64,000 nt of DNA. Origin: an uncultured Prevotella sp. Its GTDB lineage: Bacteria > Bacteroidota > Bacteroidia > Bacteroidales > Bacteroidaceae. The notes beneath the pieces were generated by a model. It was not told the origin of the DNA. It saw only the letters and a list, made by a program, of their open reading frames with translations, and searched no databases. The stretch spans positions 186,001-250,000 of the forward strand of contig CAMJGE010000001.1 of the NCBI GenBank assembly GCA_946405145.1, in the 5' to 3' direction. Numbering within the stretch: position 1 is the stretch's first letter; the number at the start of each line of letters is the position of its first letter. A program made the position numbers and the translations under genes. Of this stretch, positions 19,091 to 28,172 are shown piece after piece.

Positions 19091-20233
19091 ATGTCTATAG
19101 CCCTTTCACATTTCACTTTTGGGAATGCCAGTGCCGACGTCTCCTGTTTCGACAATGGTACTGAAGTGAAGGAATATCAGGCCATGATTCACGTCTGCCA
19201 ACATAATATTCCTTTTGCTCAACAGTTAGAGGCCATCATGACTGCATACAGCGAATTGCTGGAGGTTCTACCTGACGTACAGGCAGTATTCAAGCGCTAT
19301 TTCCTCAGTGACGCCGCCAATCAGGCTGATGAGGTCATCGTGAATGATGTGACTGATTGTGCCAAGAGTATCATCGAGCAGCCGCCATTGGATGGTACAA
19401 AGATTGCTCTTTGGGTCTATCTTATGACGAATGTACAGACAGGCATCGGAAAGAGTGGACTCTACGAAGTGCGGCATGGTGCTTTCCGTCATCTCTGGAA
19501 TGGTTCTGCTCACAATATGGCAGCTAACTCAGAGTACCAGACACGCCTGCTCTTCAATGAGTATAACATGCAGTTGCTTGAAGAAGACTGCACCCTTGAA
19601 GCTAATTGTATCCGTACCTGGTTGTTTGTCAACGATATAGATTTGAATTATGGAGGTGTGGTACGTGCCAGAAATCAGTTCTTCTTTACACAAGGACTGA
19701 CTATGAATACCCACTTCATTGCCTCAACAGGCATCGGAGGTCGCCAGCAGGATCCAAACGTACTGTCTCAGATGGACAATTATGCCATTGCAGGCATCCA
19801 AAAAGAACAGATCCATTATCTCTATGCTCCCTCCCATCTAAACAGAACCAGTGACTATGGTGTCTCTTTCGAACGTGGCACGTATGTTGACTATGCTGAT
19901 CGCCGACACGTGTTCATTTCAGGCACAGCATCTATCAACAATAAAGGTGAGGTGATGTATCCGAAAGATATCGTGAAGCAGACTCATCGCATGTGGGAGA
20001 ATGTGGAAGCACTGTTGAAAGAGGCTGATTGCACCTTTGAAGAAGTAAGTGAGATGGTGGTCTATCTGCGTGATATTGCAGACTATGAACTGGTAAGCAA
20101 ACTTTTTGAGGAACGTTTCCCAGAGAAACCTTATGTCATCGTGCAGGCTTCTGTATGCCGCCCTGCCTGGCTAATAGAAATGGAATGTATGGCCATCAGG
20201 CCAATCTCCGCCCCATCACTCCCCGCTTTCTAA
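19091..20233 (+). CDS. Rid/YjgF-family protein, copy A
   Basis: 380 residues, about three times a simple RidA. The C-terminal 120 residues match the YjgF/Rid fold (FISGTASINNKGE, QTHRMWENVEALLKEA, VVYLRDIADY), with an Arg (CRPAWLIEME) where RidA's substrate-carboxylate Arg lies. The N-terminal part is probably a diverged Rid-like domain, a two-domain arrangement also found in chorismatases (FkbO/Hyg5), so either imine deamination or chorismate hydrolysis is possible. It begins 4 bp after the LuxR gene. Residues about 66-336 are nearly identical to copy B (20845-21981); both ends differ. The 3' end overlaps the next, convergent gene by 38 bp. Confidence 0.75.
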   Translation: MSIALSHFTFGNASADVSCFDNGTEVKEYQAMIHVCQHNIPFAQQLEAIMTAYSELLEVLPDVQAVFKRYFLSDAANQADEVIVNDVTDCAKSIIEQPPLDGTKIALWVYLMTNVQTGIGKSGLYEVRHGAFRHLWNGSAHNMAANSEYQTRLLFNEYNMQLLEEDCTLEANCIRTWLFVNDIDLNYGGVVRARNQFFFTQGLTMNTHFIASTGIGGRQQDPNVLSQMDNYAIAGIQKEQIHYLYAPSHLNRTSDYGVSFERGTYVDYADRRHVFISGTASINNKGEVMYPKDIVKQTHRMWENVEALLKEADCTFEEVSEMVVYLRDIADYELVSKLFEERFPEKPYVIVQASVCRPAWLIEMECMAIRPISAPSLPAF

Positions 20234-20858
20234 AGAATCGGCAGATTAGGATTATCGAAATGAATAATCCAACAATTAAAAGAAACATATAGAAGGGAAC
20301 ATCATTGTAGAGTATCTCAGCCTCAACACGCCAAGGGCTGAGAGGTTCCATCTTCTCTGGACGAGGTGTAATTAATTTACCTTGAGTAAGTAAGATAATC
20401 ATCCCCACTTTCTCGTCTAACTCAATTACTGGAGCAGATTCCCTCACCATCTGACGCATTTTTTCTGGCAGATCAGCCCCAAGGGAGTTGAGCCGATAGC
20501 CAAGTGTGTCGTCAAAGAGTTCCGAGAATTTTGCATATTCACCTTCGATGCCAAGTTGATGGCGAAGATTACTGTCAGGAATCAATATCATTGGTTCATC
20601 TTTCCAGACATCAGGACGCAGATGCCAACCATAGAGGACCTGAACAGAAGAAAGTCCTTTATAAGAGGTCTTACCATATATCGATTCCAGGAAATCATTG
20701 GCAAGTGTAGCCAAAGGACATACCCTATTACGCCAAACCACCTGTTGACGAGCTGCTTCGTGGGCTTTTTCTGCGTTAATCGAAGGAATACTTCGAGCAG
20801 AAATTGTGACTGTTGATATTAACAACAGCCACAATAGCGAATATTTAAAATGCCACAT
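20196..20858 (-). CDS. CcsA/ResB-associated cytochrome c biogenesis fragment
   Basis: 220 residues: an N-terminal membrane/signal segment, a periplasmic domain and a C-terminal helix (about residues 188-210) with a basic tail. RVCPLATLANDFLESIYGK, SYKGLSSVQVLYGW, WKDEPMILI and LGIEGEYAKFSELFD resemble the periplasmic domain in large Bacteroidota CcsA/ResB cytochrome c biogenesis proteins, but the haem-handling helices (WxWD type) are absent. It may be a stand-alone domain or a decayed remnant. It is the last gene of the minus-strand operon, overlapping Rid copy B by 14 bp, and overlaps Rid copy A at its 3' end. Confidence 0.6.
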   Translation of the reverse strand: MWHFKYSLLWLLLISTVTISARSIPSINAEKAHEAARQQVVWRNRVCPLATLANDFLESIYGKTSYKGLSSVQVLYGWHLRPDVWKDEPMILIPDSNLRHQLGIEGEYAKFSELFDDTLGYRLNSLGADLPEKMRQMVRESAPVIELDEKVGMIILLTQGKLITPRPEKMEPLSPWRVEAEILYNDVPFYMFLLIVGLFISIILICRFFRKRGVMGRRLA

Positions 20859-21981
20859 TCTCAGGATTAGATATCTTTTTGATAGCCATACACTCCATCT
20901 CTATGAGCCAACCTGGACGACAGACAGGTGCATGAACGATAACATAGGGTTTTCCCTGAAAACGTTCCTCGTATAACTCTTTCACAATGCCATAATCAGC
21001 TATATCACGCAGATAGACCACCATCTCACTTACTTCTTCAAAGGTGCAGTCTGCCTCTTTCAACAATGCTTCCACATTCTCCCACATGCGATGAGTCTGC
21101 TTCACAATATCTTTCGGATACATCACCTCACCTTTATTGTTGATAGATGCTGTGCCTGAAATGAACACGTGTCGGCGATCAGCATAGTCAACATACGTGC
21201 CACGTTCGAAAGAGACACCATAGTCACTGGTTCTGTTTAGATGGGAGGGAGCATAGAGATAATGGATCTGTTCTTTTTGGATGCCTGCAATGGCATAATT
21301 GTCCATCTGAGACAGTACGTTTGGATCCTGCTGGCGACCTCCGATGCCTGTAGAAGCAATGAAGTGGGTATTCACAGTCAGGCCTTGTGTAAAGAAAAAC
21401 TGGTTACGAGCACGTACCACACCACCATAGTTCAAATCTACATCGTTAACAAAGAACCAGGTACGGATACAGTTGGCTTCCAAGGTACATCCTTCCTGAA
21501 TGAGTTGCATATTATACTCATTGAAAAGCAGGCGTGTCTGATACTCTGAGTTAGCCGCCATATTGTGAGCAGAACCATTCCAGAGATGACGGAAAGCACC
21601 ATGTCGTACTTCGTAGAGTCCACTCTTGCCAATACCTGTCTGTACGTTTGTCATGAGATAGACCCAAAGAGCAATCTTTGTACCATCCAATGGCGGCTGC
21701 TCGATGATACTCTTGGCACAATCAGTCACATCATTCACGATGACATCATCAGCCTGATTAGCGGCATCACTGAGGAAATAGCGCTTGAATACAGCGCTGG
21801 CTCCTTGCAGCTCATCACTGAGCAGATGATTATATGCGCCGATAATAGCCTCCAATTGTTGATTAAAGGACAGCCGTGAGGAATTGGCATGAATCATAAC
21901 CTGGAACTCTTTCACCTCTGTCCCATTGTCAAACATGAAGATATCCGCAAATGCGTTCTTATATTCTAATCTTTTATTCAT
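20845..21981 (-). CDS. Rid/YjgF-family protein, copy B
   Basis: 378 residues, a paralogue of copy A in inverted orientation. I count about seven amino-acid differences in the central 271 residues, while the first 65 residues are only loosely similar and the last 44 moderately so. The DNA of the central part is also nearly identical, silent positions included. The family Arg (CRPGWLIEME) and all Rid motifs are kept. It lies in the iron/redox operon, 17 bp after the haem lipoprotein gene, so it is expressed under different control from copy A. Confidence 0.75.
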   Translation of the reverse strand: MNKRLEYKNAFADIFMFDNGTEVKEFQVMIHANSSRLSFNQQLEAIIGAYNHLLSDELQGASAVFKRYFLSDAANQADDVIVNDVTDCAKSIIEQPPLDGTKIALWVYLMTNVQTGIGKSGLYEVRHGAFRHLWNGSAHNMAANSEYQTRLLFNEYNMQLIQEGCTLEANCIRTWFFVNDVDLNYGGVVRARNQFFFTQGLTVNTHFIASTGIGGRQQDPNVLSQMDNYAIAGIQKEQIHYLYAPSHLNRTSDYGVSFERGTYVDYADRRHVFISGTASINNKGEVMYPKDIVKQTHRMWENVEALLKEADCTFEEVSEMVVYLRDIADYGIVKELYEERFQGKPYVIVHAPVCRPGWLIEMECMAIKKISNPENVAF

Positions 21982-21998
21982 TTCTTTCTATTTCAATT

Positions 21999-22727
21999 CT
22001 AATTCTCTTTAGCCCCATTATTGATCCAGCTGTCAATAAGAGGCAGGATTGTCTCTTCGTTCTTCTCTGATACCAGATCATGATGAGCCATAGAAATGCC
22101 AGGCACAGTCAGCTCATGAAGCACCATGTGGAGAACGCTGTTTGAAGCATTATTCGTCTCTACCAGTTTCTTGTCTTCCAGTTTCCTGGAATCGACATCC
22201 ACCAGTGCATCATAACTTTTCCCATCTGTCAGATAAAGTCCTGCTGCAGCACGATTCGAGGCACCATGACAGTTGGCACAAGTTGTGTTGAAGAAGTTCT
22301 GCTGTATGGCATTGAACATACTGATATTGACTGTTCCCACCTCCATCTTCACTGTTTCGCTGGCATCTGATATATCGGTTTCCTTAAAGGTGACAATATG
22401 CCTTCTCAGACGATCAAGAACGCAAAGACGTACCAGTTTTACCTCACTTTTTATTCCAGAAAGTTCTACAGACACTCTACCGTCTTTTACATCGCTTGCC
22501 GTAATCACTTTAGACACTTGGGCATATTCATCATCAGCCTCTTCAAAGCCTGCGATAGAGACCCTGTAGTTACCAGCCCAGTTTTCCAGACCTTCAAGCG
22601 TCCCTTCAAGCACAACGGTTTTACCTTCACTTGACGCTGCCGTGTCAGGATAGATACGTCCATCATCACAGGCAGTCAATCCAAGTGTAAGCACACCCAA
22701 TAGCGTAATAAAGATATTTTTACTCAT
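21999..22727 (-). CDS. Mono-haem c-type cytochrome lipoprotein
   Basis: The start at 22727 (MSKNIF) gives a signal peptide with lipobox LGLTAC; the longer frame reaches into the upstream porin gene. The C-terminal domain (about residues 135-240) has one haem site CANCH followed by AGLYLTDGKSYDALVDVDS and ends in ILPLIDSWINNGA, a layout of small cytochromes often fused to outer-membrane modules; M in GISMAHHD could be the distal ligand. It is probably an electron carrier at the outer membrane or in the periplasm, working with the di-haem protein two genes upstream. Confidence 0.82.
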   Translation of the reverse strand: MSKNIFITLLGVLTLGLTACDDGRIYPDTAASSEGKTVVLEGTLEGLENWAGNYRVSIAGFEEADDEYAQVSKVITASDVKDGRVSVELSGIKSEVKLVRLCVLDRLRRHIVTFKETDISDASETVKMEVGTVNISMFNAIQQNFFNTTCANCHGASNRAAAGLYLTDGKSYDALVDVDSRKLEDKKLVETNNASNSVLHMVLHELTVPGISMAHHDLVSEKNEETILPLIDSWINNGAKEN

Positions 22728-22744
22728 TGAAAAGACCTTTCTTG

Positions 22745-24019
22745 TTAAAAAGCGTACTGCAACATAAGCTGTGCCATATGGGTACAAATACCAAGATCAT
22801 CAAGATCACGATCAAGTTGTGTGGCATGACCTGTACGTCCGATATACTGGTACATGGCAGAGAGCTTGATATTGGTCTTCGGGATGAAGTAGTTCACACT
22901 GACAGCAGGCATATTCAGGATACCGTCCTTGCCTGTACCATTACGGTCATAGAAGTCATAACGCAATCCGAGCTGCACCTGACGATGCACGAAGTAACCC
23001 ACCTGGGCATAGCCTCCCCAGTAGTTATAGCTGTCATCAATCTTCTCACGCTTGGTGAAGCCAATATGCATATAATAGGCTTCCGCGCCCACATACCAGC
23101 GATTCTTCAACATAGCAAACTCAAAGCCTGCACGGAAATCATTCGTCGATTCACTCTCAGCCTCATTATTATAGTTAGCGCTCAGACCAAAGAGCATCTT
23201 GTCCTCATGCAGCAGCTTAGGATTACCCTGCGTCATTGGCATGGCACCCTTCGGCTGGAAGGTCACACGACCGGCATAGAGCAGAGATGGCAGATGATTG
23301 TCGTCACTGATACCCTTTGTGGCACCATTCTGGGCAGAACCTGTACCATTCCAGAGACCCACCTCATAACCAAACTTACCCCAGATCAGTCCATGCATCT
23401 CTACGCCAAGGTCGAAACCAGTACCGATACCTGGGGTAACAGCATTCAGGGAATAAGGCAGAATAGCCTGGGCAGTGAGTGATGTAGGCAAAGTCGGGAA
23501 GAGCGTCTCACCAAGTGTGGTCAGATAGGCATGTGTAAATGGCGTCTTGAACTTACCTACACGGAAACGTAATTCAGGCATAGCGGCATAGTCGATCCAA
23601 GCCTGCTGGAGGATATTTCCACCCGAAGCTGCCGCATTGACACTTACGTTATAGTCAATCTTTCCGAAAGCCTTACCTGTAAAACCTATGATGGCATAGT
23701 TCATGGCAAAGCCTGAGTTTGCCACATTATCCTGATTGTAAGCCTTATCGAGTCCTTCATCGTCATAATAACGGTAGCTAAGGGTACTCTGCAGATAAAG
23801 GTATGGTTTGAACACAAAGTCACCATTATTTGACTGGAGGGTAAACCCTCTGTCGTCCGCAATAGGAATCACACCATTATCCATATTCAACTGAGATGCC
23901 TGAACAACATCTATAGTGTCGGCGGACATTATCTCATTCTCATCTTTTTCGGACTCTGCAAAGACTGTTGCTGAGAGCGAAGTTGCCATAACGATAGCGA
24001 ATAGTTTGTTGTATTTCAT
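22745..24019 (-). CDS. OprO/OprP-type outer membrane porin
   Basis: 424 residues. A signal peptide (cleavage near VFAES) is followed by a linker and a 16-strand-type beta barrel with alternating aromatic residues, ending in an aromatic C-terminus (MLQYAF). The segment WIDYAAMPELRFRVGKFKTPF is typical of phosphate-selective porin O/P family members. In this operon it may pass iron or another ion; the specificity cannot be read. The gap to the next gene is 17 bp. Confidence 0.82.
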   Translation of the reverse strand: MKYNKLFAIVMATSLSATVFAESEKDENEIMSADTIDVVQASQLNMDNGVIPIADDRGFTLQSNNGDFVFKPYLYLQSTLSYRYYDDEGLDKAYNQDNVANSGFAMNYAIIGFTGKAFGKIDYNVSVNAAASGGNILQQAWIDYAAMPELRFRVGKFKTPFTHAYLTTLGETLFPTLPTSLTAQAILPYSLNAVTPGIGTGFDLGVEMHGLIWGKFGYEVGLWNGTGSAQNGATKGISDDNHLPSLLYAGRVTFQPKGAMPMTQGNPKLLHEDKMLFGLSANYNNEAESESTNDFRAGFEFAMLKNRWYVGAEAYYMHIGFTKREKIDDSYNYWGGYAQVGYFVHRQVQLGLRYDFYDRNGTGKDGILNMPAVSVNYFIPKTNIKLSAMYQYIGRTGHATQLDRDLDDLGICTHMAQLMLQYAF

Positions 24020-24055
24020 TTCTTTTCCAGTATTTCTTTTGATTTATATTTTAGG

Positions 24056-25510
24056 TTATAAACTCCAGAGGAACTGTATGAGTTGGTCGCGCTCCTTCTT
24101 ACTCATATTCTTGAATTTATTCTTGGAGGCTTCACCTTCTCCACCATGCCACATGATGGCCTCTACAAAATTACGAGCACGTCCGTCATGCAGGAAATAG
24201 GTATGTCCATTAACCTTTTTCTGCAAGCCTATACCCCAAAGCGGAGTGGTTCGCCACTCATTGCCTCGTGCAAGTCCACTCACGAAATTGTCATTCAGAC
24301 CTACACCCATAATCTCCGAACCCATATCGTGGAGCAGATAATCCGAATAAGGGTGAATAGTCTGTCTGCCAAGCCAAGGCAGGTTCGTACTCATCAACAG
24401 CGTAGAACCACGTGGTTTGGTATGAAGCGTAGTCACATGACACAGATGACAACCAGCCTGATAGAACAACTGTTCGCCAGCCTGCACATCGGCATTATTC
24501 ACATTTCTTCTTGCTGGTACAGCCAGCCCTTGCATATAGAGGTCAACATCCTCCATATCCTCAGAACTTACGTCGAGCATATCATATGCAAGTCCCATCA
24601 TCGAGCCTTCCTCCATCTGTACCTGTCCTTCACATATTTCTTCCGGATAACGGCTGTTTGTCATACCCATATCGCTGGAGAAACCAAGTTCTACAGTCAG
24701 ATCTGCATGCTGAGCTTTGTTACCAGAAAGTCCTAGTTGCAGTTTTCCTCTTTCATTGATGTAATTACAGCGCCCACTGATCCCCCACTCCGGGTAGTTA
24801 CTCTTCCGGGCTAATGCTTCAATCTCATCAGGATCGAGTGCCATCATCTGTCCCATTCCCACGTGACGCAGCGGTACACGAACAGTACAGAAGAGATCGT
24901 CCGGACTGATGGAGTCGGCATACCACTCTGTTATCGACCATTTAGGCACACAAAGGGTGTATTTCTCGCCATCAGGGAAAGAGAAGGTCATCGAGTCGAT
25001 CTTTACCTTCAACTTACCTTCTGGATGAACGCCATAGATGGCCTGATCATGTATCACGCGACCATAGTTTGGGAAAAAGGTGCCGTTCTTACGGGTTATA
25101 TAAATGAGTGAGGCAGTAAATCCATAAGGACCAGAGCCATCGTCACCTCCTTGTTTGAAACTGGTCCAGTAGGTCGGTTCCGTACGCCCTGCATTTCTAT
25201 GACAACTGCCACAGCTATAGCCGGCATATACAGGGCCGAGACCACCCCCATGCCCATTCTCGTTGGAAGTCTTCACATTGTCATAAAGGCGGTCTCCAGC
25301 ATTGAAACGTGAAGCATAAGTACCTGACAGCCAAGCCGCAGCCTGGTCGTAGGCTACAGAAGAGTTATAGAATCCCGTTGATGTTCCAGCAGACAAAGCA
25401 TAGCCCCTGGGAATGTTGACATCCTCTACATCCAACTGGTCACTTTCGCTACAGGCATAAACAGAAAAGAGACTTGTCCCAAGTAAAAAAACACTCAAGT
25501 ATTTGTTCAT
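24056..25510 (-). CDS. Di-haem oxidoreductase (DUF1111)
   Basis: 484 residues. The signal peptide includes a Cys (SVYACSES), so it is probably a lipoprotein. Two CxxCH haem sites, CGSCH (about residue 98) and CHLCH (about residue 353), fall in the DUF1111 layout (LGPVYAGYSCGSCHRNAGR, GLAVPARRNV, TTPLWGIGL, FLHDGRA). DUF1111 proteins are related to di-haem peroxidases and commonly sit next to imelysins in iron-regulated operons. Here imelysin is directly upstream, with a 99-bp gap. Confidence 0.9.
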   Translation of the reverse strand: MNKYLSVFLLGTSLFSVYACSESDQLDVEDVNIPRGYALSAGTSTGFYNSSVAYDQAAAWLSGTYASRFNAGDRLYDNVKTSNENGHGGGLGPVYAGYSCGSCHRNAGRTEPTYWTSFKQGGDDGSGPYGFTASLIYITRKNGTFFPNYGRVIHDQAIYGVHPEGKLKVKIDSMTFSFPDGEKYTLCVPKWSITEWYADSISPDDLFCTVRVPLRHVGMGQMMALDPDEIEALARKSNYPEWGISGRCNYINERGKLQLGLSGNKAQHADLTVELGFSSDMGMTNSRYPEEICEGQVQMEEGSMMGLAYDMLDVSSEDMEDVDLYMQGLAVPARRNVNNADVQAGEQLFYQAGCHLCHVTTLHTKPRGSTLLMSTNLPWLGRQTIHPYSDYLLHDMGSEIMGVGLNDNFVSGLARGNEWRTTPLWGIGLQKKVNGHTYFLHDGRARNFVEAIMWHGGEGEASKNKFKNMSKKERDQLIQFLWSL

Positions 25511-25554
25511 AAATGTTACAAAATCTTCTATTACCCAAATTTAGACCACAATAG

Positions 25555-25582
25555 CGAAGACAGAAATAGAATCCTGTCTCCG
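25555..25582 (-). other. Hairpin between the imelysin and DUF1111 genes
   Basis: CGAAGACAG and CTGTCTCCG pair with one mismatch around a 10-nt loop, in the only sizeable gap inside the operon. It has no T-run, so it may be an RNA-processing or stability element rather than a terminator. Confidence 0.35.
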
Positions 25583-25609
25583 CCTTGCGGTTTGGTTTAT
25601 TGATACCAA

Positions 25610-26797
25610 TTACTTGGTATGGTTAATTAAGAAAGGTTTCAGCTCATTTTCCAAGATATCACTCAGCTCTGCACATGCTTCCATAGCAGCCTTTGCCTCC
25701 TTAGAATTGATGTTATTACGGAAAGGCTGTGGAATAGCCTGAATAGCATCAGCGGCATCCTCAATGGCTTCCTTCACATCGGCATCAAGCTGTGCATCAT
25801 ACTTAGCAACCAGCTTCGACAGTGAATTCGCGTTAATCTTACCATCGCGTGAGCCATAGTAGGCATTGCGGATAGAGTAGATATTATTGGTGTAGTCATC
25901 ACGAGAGTGCCAGCTGTACCATGACTCTACGGCATAGAGTGCCTCATTGGTCTTGCCAGATACATAGAGGTCATAAGGATCGCCAATCTTGGCTTGTCCC
26001 ACCTCACCTGCAATGTCGATACATCCATCAATCAGCTGCTCAATACAGCTCAAACCACTGGTAAAGTCACCACCATCATGCTTCTTGAACTTATCAGCAT
26101 AGCCGTTGTTCCAAGCATCAACAAGTGTGGTCACATCGTCAACCAACAGCTGAGCAGTATTTCTCATATACTGTGCCCATGCATTAGCGTTGCTGGCATT
26201 ATAAACGGCATTTGCTGCCTCGCCATCTACAGCCTGATCTGTCAGCGTACGAGCCTGTCCATCACGGAAAGCCAGGAACTCGAGGGTGTGGAAACCACGT
26301 ACATTCTGAGCGGCAGCGATAGCTTCGTCATCCTCATCATAATCACCAGTCCACTCCATCTCGTTCCACTGCTGTGACTCCAGCATCTTCACAATGGCTT
26401 CCTGATCCAGAGGCCAGGAGTCCATGTTTGGATCAAGACCTAAGTCTGCAACAGGTCCGAAGAGGAAAGCCTCACTTGACTCCCATGGCTCACGGGCAGT
26501 CAGCCAAGCATCACAGATAGCCTTGAAGTTTGCATTAGAAGGATTATCACCAAAGTCAACAACAGCCTGATAGAGTGCGCTGTTCTTTGCCTTCAGGTCA
26601 CTGTATGTGGGAAGCACCACATTGTCAACATACTGATTGATGATGGCATCATACTCAGAATCCTGGATAGTGACCTCCTGATCAGGTTGAGGAGTAGGCT
26701 GAGGCGTATCCCCATTCTTACTGTCACTACTGCTACAAGATGTCATTGAAAGGAGGCCCATCATAGCAAGACCCATTGCAAAAATACTCTTTTTCAT
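25610..26797 (-). CDS. Imelysin-family iron-regulated lipoprotein
   Basis: The start at 26797 (MKKSIFAMGLAMMGLLSMTSC) gives a clean lipoprotein signal; the longer frame to 26908 runs into the upstream porin gene. 395 residues. GFHTLEF (about residues 170-176) is the GxHxxE imelysin motif. Family members (ICMP, IrpA, the M75 domain of EfeO) bind or help import iron, and despite the peptidase name most are not shown to be proteases. It lies between a porin and the di-haem oxidoreductase, the usual imelysin setting. Confidence 0.92.
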   Translation of the reverse strand: MKKSIFAMGLAMMGLLSMTSCSSSDSKNGDTPQPTPQPDQEVTIQDSEYDAIINQYVDNVVLPTYSDLKAKNSALYQAVVDFGDNPSNANFKAICDAWLTAREPWESSEAFLFGPVADLGLDPNMDSWPLDQEAIVKMLESQQWNEMEWTGDYDEDDEAIAAAQNVRGFHTLEFLAFRDGQARTLTDQAVDGEAANAVYNASNANAWAQYMRNTAQLLVDDVTTLVDAWNNGYADKFKKHDGGDFTSGLSCIEQLIDGCIDIAGEVGQAKIGDPYDLYVSGKTNEALYAVESWYSWHSRDDYTNNIYSIRNAYYGSRDGKINANSLSKLVAKYDAQLDADVKEAIEDAADAIQAIPQPFRNNINSKEAKAAMEACAELSDILENELKPFLINHTK

Positions 26798-26831
26798 TTC
26801 TCTTACGTTTTTATTAATTAATAATGTGAAT

Positions 26832-28142
26832 TTACTTCTTGAAGAACCAGCCAATATAGGCGATGCCGATACCAAACTCATTCTCGCTGTTATAAGCACC
26901 CTTACCAAAAACTTTGCTCGTACCTATCTGACGTGTGGTATAGTCTGCTTTTACCACCAGGTTGGGCAATGCCCTCCAGTTCAAGCCGAAGTTCCACTTG
27001 CTCACCTGGCAACGGGCATCCATCACATCCATACCCTCACCCTTCTCCTGAGAGTTGTAGTATTCATACTGGGCAAAGGGATAGATCACAGGGAAGCGCT
27101 TATCACCACCAAAGACGCTTCTCAGATTCACGCCTACTTCAGCGTTATAGGATACAGCGCGCTTGGCAATAGGCGTCAGACGACTATATCCTGATTTATT
27201 GGAGAGTTTACCGTTTTTAGCACCCAACTGATCCGCATGGGCAATATTACCACTCAGATAATTGACGCGGGCTGTTACATACCTGTCAGAATATTGCGCA
27301 TCGAGCGAATAGATGGTTACAGGTATCTTTCCTATCTCATCATAAGTAACGAGTTTGTCGGAATTTGCACCAGTGTTGGGACAATAATAGATCGAACCAC
27401 CCACTCTCAGGCCAGGAACACCTGTGTAGTTCAGACGAGCCACATAGGCAGGACTGGTGAAGTTATCACCTTCAAACAAACCTTGCTTGCCTTTCCTGAC
27501 CCAGTTGTTACGATCAAAACCATTGGCATTCAGACCTGTTACAATCATAGCCTCATAGTCGAATGTACTGTAGCCCTTGCCGAATTTTCCGAGGAACTCA
27601 ATACCTGTTTCATGCCAGGTACAGGGGATGATGGTCATTTCACCCTCTGGACGAGAAGAACCAAAGAAGTTGATAGGCTCGTGATGAGCGTTTGTAAGTC
27701 CAACTGGCACAATCAGATGACCTGCTCGAACATTGAATTCAGGTATGATCATGCGAGTGATGTGAAACTGCTCCAAAGCCACTTCACCACCCTTCTCTAC
27801 CTCTGTCTCGTATTCGCCATTCTCGGTGTTCTCTAATTCATAAGAGGTACCCGTACCTCCATATTCAAACTCTATCTCCGCACCAAGAATCCATTTTGGC
27901 GTAAACTTATAGTCAAAAGCCAGTACAAAACGTGGAATCGAAATCGTGTTGTGACTTTGTTTGGCATTACCCTCCTTGTGTCCATAGAAACGATTAATAC
28001 CATAATCCTTGAAATTAGCGACTATCTCTCCATAACCTCCAAAACGAAACTTGTTGTAGCCAAGTGTGTCAGGTTCAGCTGCTTGCGCAGCACCAGCCAA
28101 CATGCTCATAACAAGCAGACTTAATAACTTTTTCATTTTCAT
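26832..28142 (-). CDS. Outer membrane beta-barrel porin, first gene of the iron/redox operon
   Basis: 436 residues (the ATG at 28136 is an alternative start). A signal peptide ends at AQAAE, followed by a barrel with alternating strands and a C-terminal aromatic (IGWFFKK). RMIIPEFNVRAGHLIVPVGLTNAHHEPINFF is typical of OprO/P-like porins. It is not closely similar to the second porin (22745-24019), so the operon encodes two different channels. A well-formed divergent promoter lies just upstream. Confidence 0.82.
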   Translation of the reverse strand: MKMKKLLSLLVMSMLAGAAQAAEPDTLGYNKFRFGGYGEIVANFKDYGINRFYGHKEGNAKQSHNTISIPRFVLAFDYKFTPKWILGAEIEFEYGGTGTSYELENTENGEYETEVEKGGEVALEQFHITRMIIPEFNVRAGHLIVPVGLTNAHHEPINFFGSSRPEGEMTIIPCTWHETGIEFLGKFGKGYSTFDYEAMIVTGLNANGFDRNNWVRKGKQGLFEGDNFTSPAYVARLNYTGVPGLRVGGSIYYCPNTGANSDKLVTYDEIGKIPVTIYSLDAQYSDRYVTARVNYLSGNIAHADQLGAKNGKLSNKSGYSRLTPIAKRAVSYNAEVGVNLRSVFGGDKRFPVIYPFAQYEYYNSQEKGEGMDVMDARCQVSKWNFGLNWRALPNLVVKADYTTRQIGTSKVFGKGAYNSENEFGIGIAYIGWFFKK

Positions 28143-28172
28143 AACAAACTAATCAATCTTTGAAATCGAGTG

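Noticed and set aside
22727..24736. Plus-strand frames of 217-251 codons opposite the porin and DUF1111 genes
   Set aside because: Shadows of genes with clear signal peptides and haem motifs on the other strand.
25603..25620. ATACCAA/TTGGTAT inverted repeat at the imelysin stop codon
   Set aside because: Overlaps the stop codon, short, and does not match the operator arms upstream of the operon.
26811..26824. TTATTAATTAATAA palindrome between porin and imelysin genes
   Set aside because: A/T-only palindromes of this size are expected by chance in A/T-rich spacers.
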